Notes: generated from the sequence alone by a model not told the origin. Positions 1 to 8,080 are shown, numbered from the stretch's first letter. The stretch: DNA of 11,744 nt from Gammaproteobacteria bacterium CG22_combo_CG10-13_8_21_14_all_40_8 (GCA_002770795.1 PCTP01000240.1:1-11744), one strand, 5' to 3'. Numbers and translations: made by a program.

Positions 1-21
1 GCAACTTTAAAGGTTAGATAA
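1..21 (+). CDS. mraY: MraY C-terminal end (partial)
   Basis: The first 21 bases read in frame as Ala-Thr-Leu-Lys-Val-Arg-stop. From memory, E. coli MraY ends in this same ATLKVR sequence, and mraY is the usual gene directly upstream of murD. MraY is the integral-membrane phospho-MurNAc-pentapeptide transferase that makes lipid I. Only six codons are present, so the call rests on the peptide match and the gene order. The stop codon directly abuts the murD start, which fits translational coupling. The rest of the gene lies left of the window. Confidence 0.75.
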   Translation, partial: ATLKVR

Positions 22-1365
22 ATGCAAAAGTTGAAAGAACCATTGGTTATCATCGGGTTAGGAAAAACCGGGTTATCCTGTGCGCGCTTTTTACTGGAAA
101 ATAATTATCGTATTCAAGTGATGGACACTAGAAGTAGTCCACCCTGTTTAACAGAAATTCAAAAAATATTAAATACTGAACAGATTTTTCTGAATGGTTT
201 GAATGTCGAAATATTGCTAAACGCTGGCACTTTGGTGGTGAGCCCGGGGATCTCCATTCAAACACCAGAAATTGTAAAAGCCAAAGCTTCTGGGGTAGAA
301 ATTATTGGTGATGTGGAAATATTTTCTCGGTTCTTGCAACAAAAAGCTCACAAGAAAATTATTGCCATTACTGGATCAAATGGTAAAAGCACGGTAACGG
401 ATATGATGAACTTTGTACTTAATCGAGCCGGTTTTAAAGCTCAAATGTGTGGAAATATCGGTATTCCTGTTTTAGAGGTTATACAAAAACAGGTTGAGTA
501 TTATGTGTTGGAGTTATCTTCATTTCAATTAGAGACAACTCATTCATTAAATGCAGAAGTCGGTTGTATTTTAAATATCACTCCAGACCATATGGATAGA
601 TATGATTCATTAGCCGATTATGAAAATGCCAAACTCTGTTTATTAAAACAATCCAAGTCGGCTGTTTTACCCTACGCTAATTCTTGGGAAGTACCTGAGT
701 CTATTGATGTTGTCGATTTTGGTGTGTACAGCTTGGCCAAGGTTTATGTGGGACCTTATCAAAATCAGAATTGGTTATATGTGAATGGAACGCCTTGGAT
801 TGACTGTGGTCAATTGCATATTTATGGGCAGCATAATTGGCTCAATGTGTTAGCAGTGATTGGCATGTTAATTCAGCTAAATATTGAGCTAACCCAAACC
901 ATAAAACAAGCGATTATGGATTATCAAGGATTGGCACATCGTTGTCAGTTTATCACTAAATCTCAAGGAATCGTTTGGATTAATGACTCTAAAGCCACCA
1001 ACGTCGCATCAACGGAAGCCGCAATTTTTAGTTTCCAGTTGGAATACAAGAAGCGTTTGGTACTGATTGCTGGTGGAGATTCTAAAGAGGCGGATCTCTC
1101 TCCTCTCAAACCATTAATGAATGAAAATTTAGCAGGTTTGATCGTATTAGGCATGGATGCACAAAAACTTGTCGATCTGATGGAAGATAAGGAAAAAACG
1201 CTCAAGGTGAAAAATTTACAAGAGGCTGTTGTTCATGCTCATAAATTTTTACCTGAAGGTGGAATGGTTCTACTGTCACCAGCCTGTTCGAGTTTGGATA
1301 TGTTTAAAAACTTTGAAGATCGTGGAGAACAATTCTGTAAAACTGTCAGGGAGTTGTATGCATGA
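22..1365 (+). CDS. murD: UDP-N-acetylmuramoyl-L-alanine--D-glutamate ligase MurD
   Basis: Cytoplasmic Mur ligase that adds D-glutamate to UDP-MurNAc-L-Ala using ATP. The 447 residues show the three Mur domains. The N-terminal nucleotide-sugar fold starts with IGLGKTG (residues 11-17). The ATP-binding P-loop TGSNGKST is at 117-124, NITPDHMDRY is near 185-194, and K204 sits where the carbamylated lysine of E. coli MurD aligns. The C-terminal domain has NDSKATN (321-327) and ends with SPACSSLDMFKNFEDRG. Length is close to the E. coli enzyme. The ATG follows the mraY stop without a gap and has AAAGG eight bases upstream (9-13). The stop overlaps the ftsW start as ATGA. Nothing looks degenerate. 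Confidence 0.97.
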   Translation: MQKLKEPLVIIGLGKTGLSCARFLLENNYRIQVMDTRSSPPCLTEIQKILNTEQIFLNGLNVEILLNAGTLVVSPGISIQTPEIVKAKASGVEIIGDVEIFSRFLQQKAHKKIIAITGSNGKSTVTDMMNFVLNRAGFKAQMCGNIGIPVLEVIQKQVEYYVLELSSFQLETTHSLNAEVGCILNITPDHMDRYDSLADYENAKLCLLKQSKSAVLPYANSWEVPESIDVVDFGVYSLAKVYVGPYQNQNWLYVNGTPWIDCGQLHIYGQHNWLNVLAVIGMLIQLNIELTQTIKQAIMDYQGLAHRCQFITKSQGIVWINDSKATNVASTEAAIFSFQLEYKKRLVLIAGGDSKEADLSPLKPLMNENLAGLIVLGMDAQKLVDLMEDKEKTLKVKNLQEAVVHAHKFLPEGGMVLLSPACSSLDMFKNFEDRGEQFCKTVRELYA

Positions 1366-2549
1366 ACTCTTTATTCCTGACAACGATCATCAACAAAAAC
1401 AAACAACAGCAAGCATCAGTTGTTGCAAAGCCTGCAGCTTATGATGCAGTATTGTTAGCTGTTAGTCTCGGCTTAATGTTAATCGGTCTGATCATGGTTG
1501 CGTCCAGTTCAGTACCTGTAGCAACGAGATTAACAGGGAATGCGTTTTATTTTGTATTAAGACATGGTGTCTATTTAATATTGGCTTTGGTGATTGGCGC
1601 GGCAGTTGCTCAGGTTAAAATTAAACATTGGCAAACCTTGGGGCCTTGGTTGTTGCTAGGAGGATTATTTTTATTGATGTTGGTATTAGTTGTTGGACGC
1701 GAAGTGAATGGATCAAAACGTTGGTTAAATTTTGGTTTTTTCACCATACAGGTTTCGGAGTTAGTCAAATTATTTGTGGTGGTTTATTTGGCGGGTTATT
1801 TAGTGCGTTTTGGGGAGGTATTACGCACTCAGATTGAAGGCTTCTTACGTCCTTTATTTATTATGTTTTTAGTGACTGGCTTTTTATTGATGGAACCAGA
1901 TTTTGGTGCATCAGCGGTTATTGTTGTTACCGTATTAGCCATGATGTTTTTAGCTGGAGCAAGACTTTGGCAGTTTATTGTATTAGCCATGGGCGTTGGT
2001 GGCGCACTAGCGTTGGTTGCTTTAACGCAAGAATATCGACTAATGCGCTTAAAAAGTTTTCTTGATCCATGGTCTGATCCCTATGGAAATGGCTATCAAT
2101 TAACACAATCGCTCATTGCTTTTGGTCGGGGTGGCTTATTTGGGGAAGGACTAGGCAACAGTGTGCAAAAGCTTAATTATTTACCAGAAGCTCATACGGA
2201 TTTTGTGTTGGCTATCTTGGCCGAAGAGTTTGGTTTTTTGGGCATTATAGTGATTGTGGGTTTATTTTGTGTGATTTTATACCGTGCATTGAGTATAGGT
2301 AATAAAGCATTACAAGCAGAACAACCTTTCTCTGGCTATATGGCTTATGGTTTTGGGTTTGGCCTATTTGTGCAAGCCATGGTGAATCTAGGTGTGGCAT
2401 CTGGGTTGTTGCCAACTAAGGGATTAACTCTACCTCTTGTCAGTTACGGAGGAAGTAGTTTGATTGTGAGTTTCCTTATGGTGATTTTATTGTTAAGAAT
2501 TGATTTTGAAACTCGTCAAAAAAAAGCGAAAGGGGCTATTGATGGATAG
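1362..2549 (+). CDS. ftsW: Septal peptidoglycan polymerase FtsW (SEDS family)
   Basis: SEDS-family glycosyltransferase that polymerises lipid II at the division site together with FtsI. The 395-residue protein has a short polar cytoplasmic N-terminus (about 1-27), followed by hydrophobic segments consistent with the family's ten membrane helices. Family signatures in order are a RWLNFGFFTIQVSELVK segment after the third hydrophobic stretch, EPDFGASAV, DPWSDPYGNGYQ, the large periplasmic-loop motif PEAHTDF and GLTLPLVSYGGSS near the C-terminus. Asp280 in HTDF is my candidate for the essential SEDS aspartate, by family knowledge. The start shares ATGA with the murD stop and has AGGGAG (1348-1353) eight bases upstream. 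RodA is the main alternative, but dcw context and sequence favour FtsW. Confidence 0.96.
   Translation: MNSLFLTTIINKNKQQQASVVAKPAAYDAVLLAVSLGLMLIGLIMVASSSVPVATRLTGNAFYFVLRHGVYLILALVIGAAVAQVKIKHWQTLGPWLLLGGLFLLMLVLVVGREVNGSKRWLNFGFFTIQVSELVKLFVVVYLAGYLVRFGEVLRTQIEGFLRPLFIMFLVTGFLLMEPDFGASAVIVVTVLAMMFLAGARLWQFIVLAMGVGGALALVALTQEYRLMRLKSFLDPWSDPYGNGYQLTQSLIAFGRGGLFGEGLGNSVQKLNYLPEAHTDFVLAILAEEFGFLGIIVIVGLFCVILYRALSIGNKALQAEQPFSGYMAYGFGFGLFVQAMVNLGVASGLLPTKGLTLPLVSYGGSSLIVSFLMVILLLRIDFETRQKKAKGAIDG
2531..2535 (+). promoter_or_regulatory. murG ribosome binding site (start-deciding)
   Basis: AGGGG lies six bases before the ATG at 2542, inside the last codons of ftsW. It supports 2542 over the upstream in-frame ATG at 2500, which has no comparable purine run. 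Confidence 0.7.
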
Positions 2550-3630
2550 CACTCAAAAAATACTTATCATGGCTGGAGGAACTGGAGGACATATTTTCCC
2601 TGGATTAGCTGTGGCTGAAAATCTACAAAAATCTGGTTGGGATGTTCATTGGTTAGGTTCAGAAAATGGTATGGAAAAAGAATTAGTTTCTAAGCATCAT
2701 ATTCGCATGAGCCTGATTAAAATATCTGGTGTTAGAGGAAAAGGGGTGGTGACTAAACTAATAGCGCCTTTCAAATTAATTCTGGCCATTTTAGAAGCTT
2801 TAGCTATTATCCGCAAAATCAGGCCCAATGTAGTGCTAGGTATGGGCGGTTTTGCAAGTGGACCTGGTGGCGTGGCTGCTTGGATTTTAAGAAAACCTCT
2901 AGTGATTCATGAGCAAAATGCCATTGCAGGTTATACCAATAGATTACTGTCAAAACTTGCGGCCGTAACAGCCTGTGCGTTTGATGGGGCATTTTCACAA
3001 AACGTTGTGGCCAAAAAAGTCGGAAACCCAATTCGCGAAAGTTTTTATCAGACCCCAAATGTTGAATCAAGATTTAATCAACGATCTGGCCCGTTGCGTG
3101 TATTGATTATCGGTGGCAGCCGTGGTGCCAAAAAATTGAATGATATCCTTCCATTAACCTTAGAACATTTGATCCAGCCAATTCATATCATTCATCAAAC
3201 AGGTAAATCCAACGAGGCGATTGTTTTAGAAAGCTACCGTGTTAAAAAACTTGAAAAGCACCAAGTCGAAGTGAGAGCCTTTATAGACGATATGGCACAG
3301 TGTTTATCATGGGCAGACGTTGCGATTTGTCGTGCAGGCGCATTAACAGTTTCTGAGCTGATGACCATTGGCTTAGGGGCTATCTTTGTGCCTTACACTT
3401 ATGCTGTGGATGATCATCAAACTAAAAATGCACAGATTATGCAAAACAAGCAGGCAGCATTCTTGGTGCCAGAAACGGAATTTTCAGCAGAATCTTTAGG
3501 CAAAATTTTAAATCAATTAGATAGAAATAAACTGATGCAAATGGCTGTCAATGCCATTGATGAAGAACAAAAGCAGGCGACACAAAATGTTGCTCATATT
3601 TGTCAACAACTGAGTCGAGATCATAAATAA
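2542..3630 (+). CDS. murG: Lipid II synthase MurG (UDP-GlcNAc transferase)
   Basis: Peripheral membrane GT-B glycosyltransferase that transfers GlcNAc from UDP-GlcNAc to lipid I, giving lipid II. From the chosen start it is 362 residues, close to the E. coli length. The N-terminal domain has AGGTGGHIFPG (11-21), GMGGFASGPGG (100-110) and HEQNAIAGYTNR (123-134). The C-terminal nucleotide-binding domain has GGSRGAKKLND (191-201), HQTGK (218-222), CRAGALTVSEL (263-273) and VDDHQTKNA (289-297). An in-frame ATG at 2500 would add 14 residues. I prefer 2542 because AGGGG (2531-2535) lies six bases upstream and because MurG proteins begin just before GGTGGH. The gene overlaps ftsW by eight bases (ATGGATAG). 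In the motif I remember as PHAVDDHQ, this protein has YAVDDHQ, a mild substitution. Confidence 0.96.
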   Translation: MDSTQKILIMAGGTGGHIFPGLAVAENLQKSGWDVHWLGSENGMEKELVSKHHIRMSLIKISGVRGKGVVTKLIAPFKLILAILEALAIIRKIRPNVVLGMGGFASGPGGVAAWILRKPLVIHEQNAIAGYTNRLLSKLAAVTACAFDGAFSQNVVAKKVGNPIRESFYQTPNVESRFNQRSGPLRVLIIGGSRGAKKLNDILPLTLEHLIQPIHIIHQTGKSNEAIVLESYRVKKLEKHQVEVRAFIDDMAQCLSWADVAICRAGALTVSELMTIGLGAIFVPYTYAVDDHQTKNAQIMQNKQAAFLVPETEFSAESLGKILNQLDRNKLMQMAVNAIDEEQKQATQNVAHICQQLSRDHK

Positions 3631-5066
3631 TGAAAAGTATTCGCCATACAATGATTGACTTTTCTAGAAAGCGAAAGATTGATCAAATCCATCTCGTGGG
3701 TATTGGTGGTGCCGGAATGGGGGGCATTGCTGAGGTTTTATTGAATCAGGGTTTTAGAGTGAGCGGTTCAGATATTGCCTCTAATCGAATAGTTAGTCAC
3801 CTACAAAATTTGGGTGCAAAAATTTATATAGGTCATGCAGAAAGTAATTTAACCAATGTCGATGTTGTCGTTCAATCCTCAGCTATCGATGAGTCAAATA
3901 TTGAAATTATTTTGGCGAGGAAAAATCGAATCCCAGTGCTACCTCGGGCTGAAATGTTGGCTGAACTGATGCGTTTTAGCCAAGGAATTGCTGTATGCGG
4001 AACCCATGGGAAAACAACAACAACTAGTCTGATTGCCAGTATATTCGGCGAAGCCAAGAAAGATCCCACTTTTATTATTGGCGGATTGCTCAACTCAGCT
4101 GGAACAAATGCCAGATTAGGACGTGGTGATTATTTGATTGCTGAAGCAGATGAAAGTGATGCTTCTTTTTTACATTTACAACCCTTAATTTCAGTGGTTA
4201 CGAATATTGAAGCCGATCATATGGATACCTACCACGGTGACTTTTCTCAATTAAAGCAAACCTTTAATGAGTTTTTACATAACCTTCCATTTTATGGATT
4301 GGCTGTTTGTTGTACAGATGATCCCGTTGTGAATGAACTCGTCGAAGAATTACCACGTTTATTCGTGAGTTATGGATTTAATGATCAGGCAGATTATCAA
4401 GCGAAAAATTTTGTGCAAAAAGGCATTCAAAGCCATTTTTCTGTTTTATGTAGGAGTAGTGGTGAAGTACAAAACATCACCTTAAATATGCCAGGTAAAC
4501 ATAATGTGCTTAATGCACTAGCAGCAATTGCAGTGGCACGAGAAGAAGGTATTGAATTTGCTGTTATACAAACAGCATTAAATAAATTTGAAGGAATAGG
4601 TCGACGATTTGAGCTCTATGGCCGTTGTGTAATAGAGGGGCATACTGTCGAGCTTATTGATGATTATGGACATCATCCATCTGAAGTTTTAGCCACTATT
4701 AAAGCGGTAAAGGATGCTTTTCCAGAACAACGATTAGTGATGTTGTTCCAACCACATCGATATAGTAGAACCAGAGATCTTTATGAAGACTTTGTGCAGG
4801 TTTTATCAGAAGTGGATTGTTTGTTACTTTTAGATGTCTATACGGCTGGAGAATCTGCTATTGCAGGAGCGGATAGTCGTTCCTTATGTCGAAGCTTACG
4901 TCAAAGGGGGGCAGTAGAGCCCATTTATTTGGAAAATTTAGAAATGATTTCAAGCATCTTAAAAGTACAGTTAAAAGATAATGATGTACTTCTTACGCAG
5001 GGTGCTGGGAGTGTGGGATTAATTCCACAGCGGCTATTAAATATTCAAAAGAATCAGGAGAAGTAA
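3630..5066 (+). CDS. murC: UDP-N-acetylmuramate--L-alanine ligase MurC
   Basis: Cytoplasmic ATP-dependent Mur ligase that attaches L-alanine to UDP-MurNAc, the first step of stem-peptide synthesis. The 478 residues show the nucleotide-sugar domain motif GIGGAGMGGIAE (24-35), the P-loop GTHGKTTT (124-131), the AEADESD metal/substrate segment (171-177), TNIEADHMDTYHGDF (191-205), PGKHNVLNALAA (288-299), GIGRRFE (323-329), the MurC-type DDYGHHPSE (344-352) and FQPHRYSRT (373-381). The start overlaps the murG stop by one base (TAATG). The purine run ahead of it is weak, so expression probably relies on coupling to murG. Met8 (ATG at 3651) is an alternative start. No murB follows, as in E. coli and Pseudomonas dcw clusters. 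Confidence 0.97.
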   Translation: MKSIRHTMIDFSRKRKIDQIHLVGIGGAGMGGIAEVLLNQGFRVSGSDIASNRIVSHLQNLGAKIYIGHAESNLTNVDVVVQSSAIDESNIEIILARKNRIPVLPRAEMLAELMRFSQGIAVCGTHGKTTTTSLIASIFGEAKKDPTFIIGGLLNSAGTNARLGRGDYLIAEADESDASFLHLQPLISVVTNIEADHMDTYHGDFSQLKQTFNEFLHNLPFYGLAVCCTDDPVVNELVEELPRLFVSYGFNDQADYQAKNFVQKGIQSHFSVLCRSSGEVQNITLNMPGKHNVLNALAAIAVAREEGIEFAVIQTALNKFEGIGRRFELYGRCVIEGHTVELIDDYGHHPSEVLATIKAVKDAFPEQRLVMLFQPHRYSRTRDLYEDFVQVLSEVDCLLLLDVYTAGESAIAGADSRSLCRSLRQRGAVEPIYLENLEMISSILKVQLKDNDVLLTQGAGSVGLIPQRLLNIQKNQEK

Positions 5067-6019
5067 TGAGAACCATTGATCCTCAAATTTTTGGAAAAGT
5101 CGCTGTGATTATGGGCGGTGCTTCTTCTGAAAGAGAGATATCTCTATTGACAGGGCAATCTGTTCTAAATGGATTATTGCAAGCTCAAATTGATGCACAT
5201 GCTGTTGAGGTTAACAACAATTTAATCCAACCGATTTTAGATGGAAATTTTGATAGGGTTTTCATTGCGCTGCATGGACGTGGTGGTGAAGACGGTGTGA
5301 TCCAAGGTGCATTAACCGCAGCCAATATACCCTACACAGGTAGTGGAATTTTGGCCTCGGCGCTGGCCATGGATAAGTTACGAACAAAACAACTTTGGAA
5401 TAGCATTGGCTTACCCACCCCAGCCAGTAGAGGCTTAAGTTCTGATGAGCAAATAACATTAAGGGATGCAGAGGGAATTTTTCTAAAATTAGGCTCAGTG
5501 GTTTTTGTTAAGCCGAGTTTAGAAGGATCAAGTGTGGGTATGAGCCGTGTCGACAAGCCTCAAGATTTGCTTGAGGCTTGTTTGTTGGCCCAAAAATATC
5601 AATGCCCTGTTTTAATTGAAAGTTTTGTCAAAGGACAGGAATTTACCGTAGCCATTTTAAACGGACGCGCATTACCCAGCATTCAATTACAAACACCGAG
5701 AACATTTTATGATTATCAAGCCAAATATCAATCTGATAATACTATTTATCGATGTCCAAGTGGTTTGAATGAACAAGATGAAACAGCTTTAGGCGAGCTT
5801 GCTGTTGCAGCTTATAATAGCGTGGGTTGTAAAGGATGGGGAAGAGTGGATGTAATGCGCAATGAAAAGGGTGAGTGGTTTTTGTTAGAAGTGAATACGG
5901 TGCCAGGAATGACAACTAAAAGTTTGGTGCCAATGGCTGCAAAACAAGCTGGTATTTCATTTTCACAATTGGCTGTTGAAATCTTATTATCTTCATTGGA
6001 GCCTAGAGCCAATGGCTAA
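5066..6019 (+). CDS. ddlB: D-alanine--D-alanine ligase (DdlB type)
   Basis: ATP-grasp ligase that makes the D-Ala-D-Ala dipeptide later added by MurF. The 317 residues align well with E. coli DdlB, shifted by about five to seven residues. Matching positions are E22 in GGASSERE, HGRGGEDG (70-77), YTGSG (90-94), KPSLEGSSVG (149-158), the omega-loop tyrosine Y221 in the DYQAKY segment, R260 and D262 in GWGRVDV, E275 and N277 in LLEVNTVPGM, and S286. All catalytic and metal-binding positions I can align are present. The ATG overlaps the murC stop (TAATG), with AGGAG (5056-5060) five bases upstream. The 3' end overlaps ftsQ by eight bases and carries a candidate ftsQ promoter. A perfect 12-bp inverted repeat lies inside the gene at 5553-5581. 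Confidence 0.97.
   Translation: MRTIDPQIFGKVAVIMGGASSEREISLLTGQSVLNGLLQAQIDAHAVEVNNNLIQPILDGNFDRVFIALHGRGGEDGVIQGALTAANIPYTGSGILASALAMDKLRTKQLWNSIGLPTPASRGLSSDEQITLRDAEGIFLKLGSVVFVKPSLEGSSVGMSRVDKPQDLLEACLLAQKYQCPVLIESFVKGQEFTVAILNGRALPSIQLQTPRTFYDYQAKYQSDNTIYRCPSGLNEQDETALGELAVAAYNSVGCKGWGRVDVMRNEKGEWFLLEVNTVPGMTTKSLVPMAAKQAGISFSQLAVEILLSSLEPRANG
5553..5581. repeat. Perfect 12-bp inverted repeat inside ddlB
   Basis: The left arm at 5553-5564 (ACAAGCCTCAAG) and right arm at 5570-5581 (CTTGAGGCTTGT) are exact reverse complements around a five-base loop (ATTTG). In RNA a further G-U pair (5552/5582) is possible. A short T-rich stretch (TTGTT, 5582-5586) follows on the + strand, so the element loosely resembles an intrinsic terminator or pause hairpin within the operon. 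It codes for the DKPQDLLEAC segment of Ddl. Function is inferred only. Confidence 0.55.
5962..5990 (+). promoter_or_regulatory. Candidate sigma70-type promoter ahead of ftsQ
   Basis: TTCACA (5962-5967) and TATTAT (5985-5990) are separated by exactly 17 bp near the 3' end of ddlB and match 10 of 12 consensus bases. E. coli also has ftsQAZ promoters inside upstream coding sequence. The predicted transcript would start near 5997, only about 15 bases before the ftsQ ATG and right at its GGAG, so it may serve ftsA/ftsZ more than ftsQ. AT-rich DNA gives such matches by chance. Confidence 0.35.
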
Positions 6020-6806
6020 AAAGAAGATGGCTTCATCGAAAAAAACAAAAAGTAAAAAGGTCTCAAAAATAAAGGAGTTTTTAAGTGCTATAAGAGGTTT
6101 TATTCCTGTTTGGTTCACTTTAGTTGTATTAATAGGGATTGGTTTTGGATACTCTCAGGTGGATGAAAAATTCTATGAGAAATTATCTAGTAAATTATTT
6201 TCAAAATTAAAAGATAGTAAGTTCGAACAGATTGAAATTAGTATTTCTGGTTTAAAAACAGAAATGAATATCAAGAACGTGAAACAAAAAGTGGAGCAGT
6301 TTATTCAGCAACAAGAACGTATAGATTTAACCGATATTCGTCAGTTTGTTGGCAATATGCCTTGGATGCAAGAAGTCAGTGTCAAAAGACTTTCTCCAAC
6401 GCATTTAGATATTTATGTCGAAGAAAGAAAAGCGTTAGTTCGCTGGAAAGAGGGCGGTTTAATTAGTGATCGAGGTGAGTTATTCTTCCCGGAAAATATA
6501 AAAGAATATTCAGGTTTAACGATGTTAGATTGCCCAGAAAAAACACTTTCGCAATCTTTAAAAATCATGGAGGAGGCTGCAAGAATGATGAGCACATTAA
6601 ATTTAATGATGAGTAAAATTGAAATGGATGACTTGGGCAGATGGAGTTTAACCACTCGAGATGGGCTTGCCATTAATTTTGGCCAAAAAAATATTCATGA
6701 AAAACTATTGAAGTTAAAGAAAATATATCCTTCCGTTTTGGAAACGGGTAAACCAAAAAGAATAGATTTAAGATATGAAAACGGTGCAGCGGTCAGCTTT
6801 AGCTAA
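6012..6806 (+). CDS. ftsQ: Cell division protein FtsQ
   Basis: Bitopic inner-membrane protein that links cytoplasmic and periplasmic divisome parts, forming the FtsQBL complex. From the ATG at 6012 it is 264 residues. A very lysine-rich cytoplasmic tail (about 1-29) is followed by one membrane helix (about residues 32-52, FIPVWFTLVVLIGIGFGY). Next come a POTRA-like region (about 65-125, ending in the PWMQEVSVKRLSPTHLDIYV segment) and the beta domain that ends in DLRYENGAAVSFS, close to the E. coli FtsQ ending DLRYDSGAAVGW. An upstream in-frame ATG at 5976 would put 12 hydrophobic/aromatic residues before the basic tail. I prefer 6012, with GGAG (5998-6001) ten bases upstream and an eight-base overlap with ddlB. 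A further ATG at 6027 is possible. Confidence 0.93.
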   Translation: MAKKKMASSKKTKSKKVSKIKEFLSAIRGFIPVWFTLVVLIGIGFGYSQVDEKFYEKLSSKLFSKLKDSKFEQIEISISGLKTEMNIKNVKQKVEQFIQQQERIDLTDIRQFVGNMPWMQEVSVKRLSPTHLDIYVEERKALVRWKEGGLISDRGELFFPENIKEYSGLTMLDCPEKTLSQSLKIMEEAARMMSTLNLMMSKIEMDDLGRWSLTTRDGLAINFGQKNIHEKLLKLKKIYPSVLETGKPKRIDLRYENGAAVSFS

Positions 6807-6844
6807 TCAGATATTTTAATCAAACTGAGAAATTGAGCAAAAAA

Positions 6845-8080
6845 ATGTCAAAAAAAGATATGGAAAGAAATTTGATAGTGGGTCTCGACATTGGAACTTC
6901 CAAAGTTGTTGCTATTGTCGGAGAAATCACCGATGAAGATGGCATTCATATTATTGGCTTAGGTTCCCATGCGTCTACAGGATTGAAGAAAGGCGTGGTG
7001 GTCAATATTGAGTCAACGGTGCAATCTATTCAGCGTGCAATAGAAGAAGCCGAGTTAATGGCGGGGTGTCAAATACATTCTGTTTATACAGGCATTGCTG
7101 GAAGCCATATTAAAAGTTTGAACTCTTCTGGTGTGGTGGCCATTAGAGATGGAGAGGTGAATGCACAAGATGTTGAGCGTGTGATTGATGCAGCAAGAGC
7201 TGTAGCCATACCAGCGGATCAACGTATTCTACACATATTGCCTCAAGAGTTTATTATTGACTCACAAGAAGGTATCCGTGAACCCATTGGTATGTCAGGA
7301 GTTCGCTTAGAAGCGAAAGTTCATATGGTGACAGGCGCAGTGAGTGCCGCACAAAACATTATCAAATGTGTGAATCGATGTTCATTGGACGTTGACGATG
7401 TGATCTTAGAACAATTAGCCTCTAGTTATGCTGTATTGACTGAAGATGAAAAAGAGTTAGGTGTTTGTCTGGTCGATATCGGTGGAGGAACCACCGATAT
7501 CGCTATTTTCACAGAAGGCGCGATTAAGCATACCGCAGTGATACCCATTGCTGGTGATCAGGTGACGAATGATATAGCGGTTGCTCTAAGAACACCGTCA
7601 CAACACGCTGAAGATTTGAAATTGAAATATGCTTGTGCATTACGTCAGCTAACCAGTCTTGATGAAACCATTGAAGTTCAAGGTGTGGGTGATCGTCCAC
7701 CCAGAAGATTGTCTAGACAAACTTTAGCCGGTGTAGTTGAGCCAAGATATGAAGAGTTATTTAATCTGGTGCAAGCTGAGTTACGTTCAAGCGGCTATGA
7801 AGAAATTATTGCCGCAGGAATCATTTTAACTGGAGGGGCATCGAAGATGGAGGGATTGGTGGAATTAGCTGAAGAGGTATTCCACATACCTGTTCGATTA
7901 GGATTGCCACAAAGAGTATCTGGTTTATCTGATGTGGTGCAAAACCCAATTTATAGCACAGGTGTCGGGTTGTTGCTTTATGGAAAGCAACAACAGAAAG
8001 CGCAAAATAATTCCAGTCAAAGTGCTAAATCATTTGATTCACTTTGGCAGAAAATGAAATCTTGGTTCGGTCGGTTTTAA
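6845..8080 (+). CDS. ftsA: Cell division protein FtsA (actin-like FtsZ anchor)
   Basis: Actin-family ATPase that tethers FtsZ polymers to the inner membrane and recruits later division proteins. From the ATG at 6845 it has 411 residues (about 420 in E. coli). The first phosphate-binding motif is GLDIGTSK (13-20), a 1C/SHS2-type insertion follows at roughly 80-165, and the second phosphate motif DIGGGTTDIA is at 211-220. The adenosine-site segment LTGGASKMEGL lies in the C-terminal third. The last residues, SLWQKMKSWFGRF, form the expected amphipathic membrane-targeting helix. TTG at 6833 could add four residues (a repeated MSKK), and ATG 6860 would remove five. I prefer 6845 for its spacing from GAG (6835-6837) and its alignment with E. 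coli. A perfect inverted repeat spans the phosphate-2 codons. Confidence 0.95.
   Translation: MSKKDMERNLIVGLDIGTSKVVAIVGEITDEDGIHIIGLGSHASTGLKKGVVVNIESTVQSIQRAIEEAELMAGCQIHSVYTGIAGSHIKSLNSSGVVAIRDGEVNAQDVERVIDAARAVAIPADQRILHILPQEFIIDSQEGIREPIGMSGVRLEAKVHMVTGAVSAAQNIIKCVNRCSLDVDDVILEQLASSYAVLTEDEKELGVCLVDIGGGTTDIAIFTEGAIKHTAVIPIAGDQVTNDIAVALRTPSQHAEDLKLKYACALRQLTSLDETIEVQGVGDRPPRRLSRQTLAGVVEPRYEELFNLVQAELRSSGYEEIIAAGIILTGGASKMEGLVELAEEVFHIPVRLGLPQRVSGLSDVVQNPIYSTGVGLLLYGKQQQKAQNNSSQSAKSFDSLWQKMKSWFGRF
7474..7502. repeat. Perfect 12-bp inverted repeat inside ftsA
   Basis: The arms 7474-7485 (CGATATCGGTGG) and 7491-7502 (CCACCGATATCG) are exact reverse complements around the five-base loop AGGAA. 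The element coincides with codons for Asp-Ile-Gly-Gly-Gly-Thr-Thr-Asp-Ile. The protein motif favours complementarity because GAT/ATC and GGT/ACC are complementary codons, but a perfect match also needs specific synonymous choices. A TATTTT stretch (7504-7509) follows. The mRNA should form a stable hairpin here; any function is inference. Confidence 0.55.

Noticed and set aside
2500..2541. Upstream ATG extending MurG by 14 residues
   Set aside because: No ribosome site precedes it, and the basic extension is untypical. The ATG at 2542 has AGGGG at good spacing.
3630..5066. Absence of murB between murC and ddlB as an anomaly
   Set aside because: E. coli and Pseudomonas also have murB outside the dcw cluster, so this is normal for the group.
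5976..6011. Upstream ATG extending FtsQ by 12 residues
   Set aside because: It would place a hydrophobic/aromatic stretch before the basic cytoplasmic tail and enlarge the ddlB overlap to 44 bases. 6012 fits family topology better.
6833..6844. TTG start for FtsA adding MSKK
   Set aside because: Only a close purine run (6827-6830) two bases upstream supports it. ATG at 6845 gives better spacing and alignment, though the repeated MSKK keeps some doubt.
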